A stretch of 64,000 nt of DNA, from contig JAXCGZ010005693.1 of the NCBI GenBank assembly GCA_037179515.1, positions 142,501-206,500 on the forward strand, read 5' to 3'. The position numbers were made by a program, and so were the translations under genes. Each line of letters starts with the position of its first letter. The first letter of the stretch is position 1. The notes beneath the pieces are model-generated. The model saw only the letters and a program-made list of their open reading frames with translations, was not told the origin of the DNA and searched no databases. Positions 57,518-64,000 of the stretch are shown piece after piece. The DNA is from Halocaridina rubra (taxonomy: Eukaryota > Arthropoda > Malacostraca > Decapoda > Atyidae).

Positions 57518-58119
57518 GTTGTTGTTATTACAAGTGCCACTTAAAATGATTCTTTGTATAATTATTGTAACACACCTGCAAATTTTGTTAATGCTTCTTT
57601 CTTAACCGGAATATTGAAAAAAATAGTACTTAAATATGTATAATCTAATTCAAATTAAATAGAAAAAATGCATCATGACTAAATTAATTTACTGCTTTTC
57701 ATATATTCACAAGATGTAAAATAATAAAATAATATATCAACATTGCTATGACAATTCTACTTATCTCTAACATTGCAGAGACTTTAACTTAAACTTATGC
57801 AATTTACAATAATCATGAAAAATCGCAATTTACGAACAAACTGATACACATAAAATTAATGTATTTCACTTTAGTGTATTTTTAAAAAGAAAATTATAAT
57901 GAAATTATATAATATTTCTCTATATATAGCAAATGAGGAGATTCGAATGGACGACACACCCAGATTTTAAAAATAAGGCTTCAAATTATCTTGTTCTTTG
58001 TAATTAATGATAACATTTTCATCGCGATATTAATATACCGTACGTATGGGAAAAAATATAATTACTCTTATGTATATTCCTAATACATAAGAGAAACCAG
58101 CCCATAAGAACTTCAAATG
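57518..58119. other. Septin upstream sequence, no clear promoter
   Basis: AT-rich. A candidate 3' splice site (TTTGCAG, near 57576 on the minus strand) suggests the transcription start is further upstream. No TATA box or initiator was recognised with confidence. Confidence 0.3.
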
Positions 58120-58365
58120 CAAATTTTTTTTTTTCCCTCTTACTTCTGGTGTGTTTCCACCTGTCTCCAGCCACACAAAACCTCAAAGAATTAGTTCATA
58201 TTTGTCACTGATTATGTTATCTTGTAAATTGTAGCACGTAAGAAATAAATGAGTTTTCAGATTCTTTTTGAAATTTAACCTATTTTCACATTCTTTTTAT
58301 ATTTTCAGGCAGCTTATTATATGCTCGTGGGAAGCACACTAAGGCAAGACTCTTAGGACCAATTT
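58120..58365 (-). pseudogene. LINE RT C-terminal fragment, unassigned family
   Basis: Minus-strand frame reads IGPKSLALVCFPRAYNKLPE NIK with stops soon after, then KFQKESENSFIS. The FPRAYNKLPENIK/FKK pattern is typical of the extreme C-terminus of Jockey/CR1-type RT ORFs. Directly followed by LINE-B copy B3. Confidence 0.4.
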
Positions 58366-58379
58366 TGTATTATTTTTTT

Positions 58380-59782
58380 TTATGAGTGTGACACCGGGAC
58401 AGGCAAAAACTGCCCTCATCAATAAAGGCCCAGGCACGAGAAAATACTAAGACGAACCGAGAGAAAAAGGTTAAGGACAAGGCAGAGATGAGGTAATGTC
58501 ACACAAAGGAAAGCAACAGACAGAAAAAAACAGTCAAAGTACAGAGGACCCAGAGATATGGAGGACTAGAGATGACGATATATCTGTTTTTGAAGGATGA
58601 TAGGTCATAAGAATTAGGAAAAACAGAAGGAGGAAGAGAGTTCCAGAGTCTGGAGGTAGATGGAAAGAAGCAGTTGCTGCACCGATCAATCCGCGAGTTA
58701 CAAATATCCAAACAGTACCCGTAAGATGAGGCCGCTTGGCGAGTGTTACGCGGCCTTGGCAGTGGGGGAGGGATGCAACTCGTCAACTCATCAGAGAAGA
58801 GATGGAAGTAGTAGTGATAGAAAAGAGAAAGGGAAGATATCTTACGGTGAAGAGAGAGATAATCCAGATTAGAAGTAAGAGCAGGATCATTAATGAATCT
58901 GACTGCCTTAGTGTCAACCCTATCAAGGAAATAAGTATAAGAAGAAGCACCCCAGATGTGTGAGCAGTATTCTAAACAGGGACGGATAAGACCTTTATAA
59001 ATTTTAAGTAACTGTAAAGAGGAAAAGTAATGACGAAAACGAAACAACCCAATTTTTTGGATGAAGATTTAGAAATTTTGGTTGTGATTCCTCCAAGACA
59101 AGTTAGAGGCTATTTGGATTCCAATATGTTGATAGAATTAGGAGGGTACATTTCGTTAGTTTCGAAGACAATAAAGGTTATCAGGAGAAGAAGATAAAGA
59201 GATAGCCAGAAACTGTGTCTTGGAGTCATTGAATTTAACTAAATTTTGAGTTCCCCAATCAGATACTCTCTGCAAATCGGAGTTGAGAGTAGAAGAAAGA
59301 GTAATACGAGACTGATTTCGAGTAGCAGATGGAGGATGAGAAGACAAGGCAAAGGAAAAAGCAAAGGCATGAAGAAGAAAGGAAGATGGGGATTGTAGAA
59401 GATCATTGCTGAAGAGAAGGAACAGAGTAGGTGAAAGAACAGAGCCCTGTGGAGCACCACTGGTAGCAGAGAAGGCTAGATGTCGCATCATCAACAACTA
59501 CAGATATATAACGGTCAGTAAGAAGACTGGAAATCAGAGAACAGAAAGAAGGGGTAAAGCCATAGGCAGGGAGTTTGGCCAACAGAGCCATATGCCAGGC
59601 TCTGTCAAAAGCCTTAGAGATATCAAGGGCGACGACAAAGGATTCCTCATAGTTCCTCGGAGAAGATGACCATACATGAGTAGGATAGGACAGGAGATCA
59701 CCAGTGGATCTAGCCCTGCGGAAACCGTCCTGGTGATCGCAGATAAGTGAGTTAGATTCAAGACGTTTCAAGAAGTGAGTTA
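58380..59782 (-). mobile_element. LINE-B copy B3, 5'-truncated and decayed
   Basis: 3' UTR with GACAGGCAAAAACTGCCCTC and a T-rich tail near 58370. RT pieces FRRARSTGDLLSYPTHVWSS (near 59700), ALDISKAFDRAWHMALLAKL (near 59610), a broken FADD region with a deletion near 59360, and C-terminal LEYCSHIWGAS and TKAVRFINDPALTSNLD (near 58880-58970). The 5' truncation is at about 59782. Confidence 0.85.
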
Positions 59783-59889
59783 TTAAGCCTGTGTATACTA
59801 CAAACGAATGGCGAACTGATACACCAGTCACAAGTGTACTGTACTTTGATAAGAAGACTATATCAGTTTACGAAATTGATTATAAAATC

Positions 59890-59991
<102 letters not shown>

Positions 59992-60187
59992 TTTTAATTA
60001 TAATTCAAGTTTACGATAATATGAGGACGAGTAGAGGTTGCACAATTAATTCTTATATATTAATTTTTCTTTCTCTTAAGAGTCTTTCTTCCCATATTAA
60101 AAACAAAATCACATGCAAATGAAGGCATAAAGAGGACAAAGATTTTTCTGTTGCAACATCGCATAGGCTGTATAATAAAAATGATGG

Positions 60188-60328
<141 letters not shown>

Positions 60329-60534
60329 TAAATATTCTCGTTGATTTTAAATATCTGATTCTTCTCGTTAAATAAGTTAAATTTAGCGCCAATTCTTTAT
60401 TGCAATACATAAAAAAAAAACATTAGTTTAGCATCGGATTTAGAATTCTAGATTCATAAAATTAGCTGTGTACTTGAAACTAAAACTGTCAAGAGCGTAA
60501 AATAAGTACCTGAACCCCGTTTAGCTGCGAGTAT

Positions 60535-60781
60535 ATGCATTGCGTAATTAATGTCAATTCTAGATAAATCTAGAGGGCGGCCATATTGGATTTCTTTTTT
60601 CTATTTTTCCTTGTTGTTGAGGACGTAAACATAAAAGCTTGATATTAACGGGAAATAATCCCATTTTCACTGAGAATTATATGTATTGCGTAATTTATAT
60701 GAATTGCAGAGAAATCTAGTGGATGGCCATATTGGATTATTTTTTTCTTTCTTATTTTTTCCTTGTAGAGGACGTATAAAG
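60535..60781 (+). repeat. Tandem duplication of the promoter-proximal segment
   Basis: Two copies about 146 bp apart (from 60535 and from 60681) share TGCGTAATT, a CTAG-rich piece, GGCCATATTGGATT, a T-rich tract, TTTTTCCTTG and GAGGACGTA, and then diverge into ACATAAAAG and TATAAAG respectively. CCATATTGG lies at 60581-60589 and 60727-60735. It contains GCCAT, the core of YY1/Pho sites. Confidence 0.65.
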
Positions 60782-60811
60782 TTGTCATCTGCTGCAGCTG
60801 GTGCTCAGTGT
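60775..60811 (+). promoter_or_regulatory. Core promoter of the Mlf-like gene: TATA box and initiator
   Basis: TATAAAG at 60775-60781 is followed by TCAGTGT at 60805-60811. The initiator A (60807) is 32 nt from the first TATA base, which is the standard spacing, and TCAGT is the arthropod initiator consensus. Transcription from 60807 would give a 107-nt leader before the ATG at 60914. Confidence 0.6.
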
Positions 60812-60913
60812 GCCTTTGGACAGTGGGGCTGAGAGCAGTGACTCTCTGATTACGACGCACCACTTCACATTTTTTTTTTCTAGGTGGAAATATCGATTTT
60901 TTTTGTCTCCAAT

Positions 60914-60966
60914 ATGTCGCTATTTGGATCCCTGATGGCTGGTTTCGACGATGACCCTTTTTTTGG
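60914..60966 (+). CDS. Mlf: Myeloid leukemia factor (Mlf), first coding exon (partial gene)
   Basis: The ATG opens MSLFGSLMAGFDDDPFF and is followed two bases into a Gly codon by a donor GTTAGT at 60967. From memory this N-terminus (MSLFG, then an FDDDPFF block) is characteristic of MLF1/MLF2 and insect Mlf proteins, which are nucleocytoplasmic adaptors acting with DREF or Runx-type transcription factors and chaperones. Only 17 residues are visible. The rest would lie beyond the right edge, and 60967-64000 would be intron 1. Upstream, a TATA box and initiator give a 5' UTR of about 107 nt. It faces away from the septin gene, in a divergent arrangement. The shortness of the match is the main doubt. 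Confidence 0.7.
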
Positions 60967-61189
60967 GTTAGTATATAAGAAATGAATTGTTTTTTGGGGT
61001 TCTCGAATTCTGGTTGTTTTGATTTGGGATATCATGATTTTCTTACGCAGATGGGTCAGAGCTCTTTAAAAATGCCTGAAGGTCTTCAGGATCCAAGAAG
61101 GGCTTAAATATAAGGTGGAAATGCCCTGATATTGTCTTATTTTTAAATATGATGTTCTGTATTTCTTCCCAAATTGGGTAATTGGTATG

Positions 61190-61490
61190 AATTACCTTCT
61201 GGTGAATGTGTGCTTTGACTCGGTCACTAATTACTTGGGAAAATAACTGGGTTTCCAAAATGGGTTAATTGGCTACTGGTGGATGTGTGGGGAAATAACT
61301 GGATTTCCAAAATGGTTGAATTGGCTATTGGTGGATATGTGCCTTGTCTCGATCACCCCCCCCCCATACAAGGGGACTTATTCGAGTTTATTTTAAGATG
61401 AGTGATTGAGGTGAATTGGCTACTTGTGAATGTGCACTTTGACTCGACCACCCCACACAGGAGGGATTATGGTCATTATATAAGTACATG
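61190..61490 (+). repeat. S2-type repeat fragments, locally triplicated
   Basis: GGTGAATGTGTGCTTTGACT, then AATTGGCTACTGGTGGATG, AATTGGCTATTGGTGGATA and AATTGGCTACTTGTGAATG recur at short intervals. The last is followed by CTTTGACTCGACCACCCC and a TATATAAGTACATG tail. Confidence 0.5.
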
Positions 61491-61569
61491 TACATGTGTT
61501 GAATAGTATTCAGGGCTGTCTGTAAATTTCTTATACTGTTTCGCATCATGTCTATTCCACGAGTTGTTC

Positions 61570-61735
61570 TTGGTTATGTGTGTCACCATTACTGGCTTTT
61601 TGACTGGGGATGGATATAGACAGGTTGCAGCTGGGGAATTAAGGCTGAATGTCCCTCTAAACACCCGCAGTGGGCTTGAATATGGGTAACCTGTGTCACT
61701 TTCCAAATTAAGTGCTCATACCACTGCGCTACTAA
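61570..61735 (-). mobile_element. SINE-S1 copy
   Basis: GTGTGTCACCATTACTGG, GGATATAGACAGGTTGCAGC, TGGGGAATTAAGGCTGAAT, ACCCGCAGTGGGCTTGAAT, then a degenerate head. In the presumed Mlf intron 1. Confidence 0.6.
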
Positions 61736-62094
61736 ATATTTCCATTTCCGTTGATATTTAGGAATATTATGCATATGAGAACTTAGCTTGGTATATGTTT
61801 ACTTTCACACGCTTAAAGAGTTCATAGAACATTAAAAGAAAATTAAAAACCACAGAAAAAATAATCTCATATATCAACATCTGATTTGGGTGAACTCAAC
61901 TAACCAACGATCCCTAAGAAAAAAACTACCAAAAATCACCAAACAACAATAATTTCACCTATCACCGTATCTCAAAACTGGATTGATTTAAGCTAACATA
62001 TCCAATTCTAAATTATTGATATAATACATATGATGTAAGCATTCACCATGTGATATAACCTCTGTATTTTAAATGACCCTCATACCATAGCAAC

Positions 62095-62230
62095 GACAGG
62101 AGACCATGTAGCGTACTCAACTCAAGACTTGACAAATCTGTGTTCAAGCCCACTGTGGGGCGTTAGGAAAAGTATCAGCCTGGCTTTGTCTGCCACCATT
62201 TGAATTGAAATTTATAGTGACACTTAAAGG
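62095..62230 (+). mobile_element. SINE-S1 copy
   Basis: Degenerate head ending GTGTTCAAGCCCACTGTGGG (box B), then GCGTTAGGAAAAG, CACCATTTGAATTGAAATT and ATAGTGACAC. Confidence 0.6.
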
Positions 62231-62814
62231 GCAAATAGAAATATACAGTACTATAGTAACGACTAAAAGAAGGATTACTTTCTTCTAAAAGTGGCCAGAT
62301 TCACAGATAAATTGAGATGATGATTGAAGAAGGGAGAATAGTCATAGTTCGTTCTGCTGTATATTTTGAATGAAGTGGGAGATAATGTTTTGTTGATAGG
62401 GTAAGTATTTGCAAATAAGTCTTTATGTAAATAGGTCCCATATAAATCTTTGCTTTTTGTGCAGCCTACAAACAAGTCTGTTATTGGTTATATGAGTTTT
62501 GGGCTATCTAGCTCTAGTGGATTCTGGAGCAATGATGTGGTAATAGCTTAAAGGTGCTGATGAATATTTAATATTTTTTAACTTATGATTATTATATATA
62601 CATTGTTAATAATCAATTAGGTTATTATTTTTGGAGATTTTGGATAAATTACGGTAATATTGTTAGAAATAATTGTGACATGGTTTGGCACACTGCATAA
62701 AGTACATATAAATGGGGCTGTTAGGTTAAGTTGTGCTCATACACATGGTGTGAACCCATAAACTTCCCACTGTGACATTACATTGCTTAAATTGAGTACA
62801 GACACTAGCCAATT

Positions 62815-63640
62815 TACAAATGAGTTAGGTTCCAGAAGGTTGTTCATAAGTACAATTGTTCGTAAATTGTGCTTAGGTAAAAGAAGTTCCCTACATTACA
62901 TACATATTCAGCACTGCACAGTACTTAAGCTTAAAACCCTTAACTAATACAAAAAACATTTCATACACTGTATTAATGAATTCTAATATGTTCATATGTT
63001 GATATTTTGTATGTACAGTATTGTATATATGTTGTCGAAGTACCAGAGAGGACTGCAATTATTAAAAATTTTTCTAGAACCCTTTGTTTCAGATATCCCT
63101 CTCAGAGAGTTAATAGCTCTCCTCCAGAAATGCCTTCAATATTGAAGCACCTTTTGCCTTGAAATACTAGCTTCAGCAAAGATTGTTTTGTACTTGGTGT
63201 GCTATACTGATGATTCACTAACATATGTAATATCCAGAGATTTTTTCTCTACCATTTAATTTTTATTAAACCTTGGAAATTCACTAAGGCATATCAAGTA
63301 CAGAACAATCACAACTGTTCTGGAAAAAGATGTTTGGACCTTTGGATATGTAGCTTCCTGGTCTTCGTCTTTGGGAGAAGAATCTCTCTGTCACTCTCTT
63401 CAAAGGGTATAATTGGAACAATTGGTCCTGGAACATTGTGTGATAATTACAGTCCTCTCCGATGCTTCTTAGCAACTACATAAAAGTGTATGGTATGCAG
63501 TAGTAATGAAGTTTATGCATTAATAATAATGTAATTATGCAGTACAGCACAGTAATACGTACATAATGCATGACTAGATAATGGGTAAGTTTTGTTTGTA
63601 TCTGTGAATGTTCATAACTCGGTTGTTGGTAAGTATGGGA
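62815..63640 (+). repeat. MITE-like repeat copy 2
   Basis: Inverted relative to the copy at 25038-25910. Ends GTTCCAGAAGGTTGTTCATA and ATCTGTGAATGTTCATAACT. Diverged by substitutions and small indels. No ORF. Confidence 0.6.
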
Positions 63641-63711
63641 GCTTCTATACTTTTGTTGTGTGCAGCCCAGTTGGTAGTTACTGTAAATGACACACAATGA
63701 TGCTCAATTAT

Positions 63712-63790
63712 TGGTTGAGTTTGAGGTAGTGCATTGATTAGAATGCTCAACTCAGGAAGCGATAGACCTGTGTTTGAGCCCAGCTCATTT
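63712..63790 (+). mobile_element. SINE-S1 head fragment
   Basis: GAGGTAGTGCATTGATTAGA and GTGTTTGAGCCCAGC resemble the S1 tRNA-like head. Cut off by the next repeat. Confidence 0.45.
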
Positions 63791-64000
63791 TATATTCTTT
63801 TCGGGAGTGTGACATAAGGAAGGACTAAGAATTTTGCCCTCATTGAGCCCAGGCACCAAGAAAACATTCAAGAAAAAGAAAGATAAACAAAGAGGGGGAG
63901 TGTTCTGACTAGGACGTGAAGGGATAGTGAGAGATATGTAAAAGATATGGCAGAAAATTTGGCGTAGATGTAGGCATAAGAAAAGAACCGTAATTGGCAG
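63791..64000 (-). mobile_element. LINE-B-like 3' end, runs off the window
   Basis: GGGAGTGTGACA, TTTTGCCCTCATTGAGCCCA and GGCACCAAGAAAAC parallel the LINE-B 3' UTR seen at 58380-58450. Diverged. Only about 210 bp are visible. Confidence 0.4.

Overview
The window is a piece of arthropod nuclear genome, most probably from a decapod crustacean. The reasons are one intron-rich host gene with canonical GT/AG borders, very long (AT)n, (TG)n and (GA)n microsatellites, tRNA-derived SINEs, several non-LTR retrotransposon families, Tigger-type DNA transposons and interstitial TTAGG-like motifs. Species is not determinable by eye.

Two host genes are supported. On the minus strand, ten coding exons between 57517 and 12671 join without a frame error into a 469-residue septin of the SEPT6/8/10/11 (Drosophila Sep2/Sep5) group. 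Its third intron is 23.2 kb long. On the plus strand, 3.4 kb from the septin start codon and divergent from it, 60914-60966 is a first coding exon whose 17 residues match the N-terminus of myeloid leukemia factor (Mlf). A TATA box and an initiator lie at matched spacing upstream of it.

The remainder is mostly mobile DNA. Left of the septin (1-12000) lie a broken LINE-A copy (1-2323), a LINE with an intact RT ORF (LINE-C, 5465-7162) and a decayed LINE-B copy (about 7565-9960). Septin intron 7 holds six ~274-bp tRNA-like repeat units arranged as a palindrome (17430-19070). Intron 4 holds a smaller palindrome of the same repeat (22082-22803), a 470-bp (AT)n tract and an internally deleted Tigger element inserted into (TA)n (23096-24580). 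Intron 3 holds a head-to-tail series of LINE-A copies (25.9-47.2 kb), joined through (TG)n and ATTACCTAATTGTG tails and all in septin sense. One full-length copy in the series carries a LINE-B insertion in ORF1, which creates a 913-codon chimeric ORF, and its 5' UTR forms a ~780-bp inverted repeat. Intron 2 holds a Tigger element (49060-52939) with a nested RTE LINE bounded by a 13-bp target-site duplication. The intergenic region contains a LINE-B copy and long (GA)n and (AT)n tracts. The right end, inside the presumed Mlf intron 1, holds SINEs and a MITE-like repeat.

The most unusual structures are the LINE-A series with its shared nonsense mutation and mosaic variants, the tRNA-like palindromic satellites, the LINE 5'-UTR inverted repeat, and the duplicated Mlf core promoter. 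Family names and exon joins come from motif recognition and hand translation. No database search was run.
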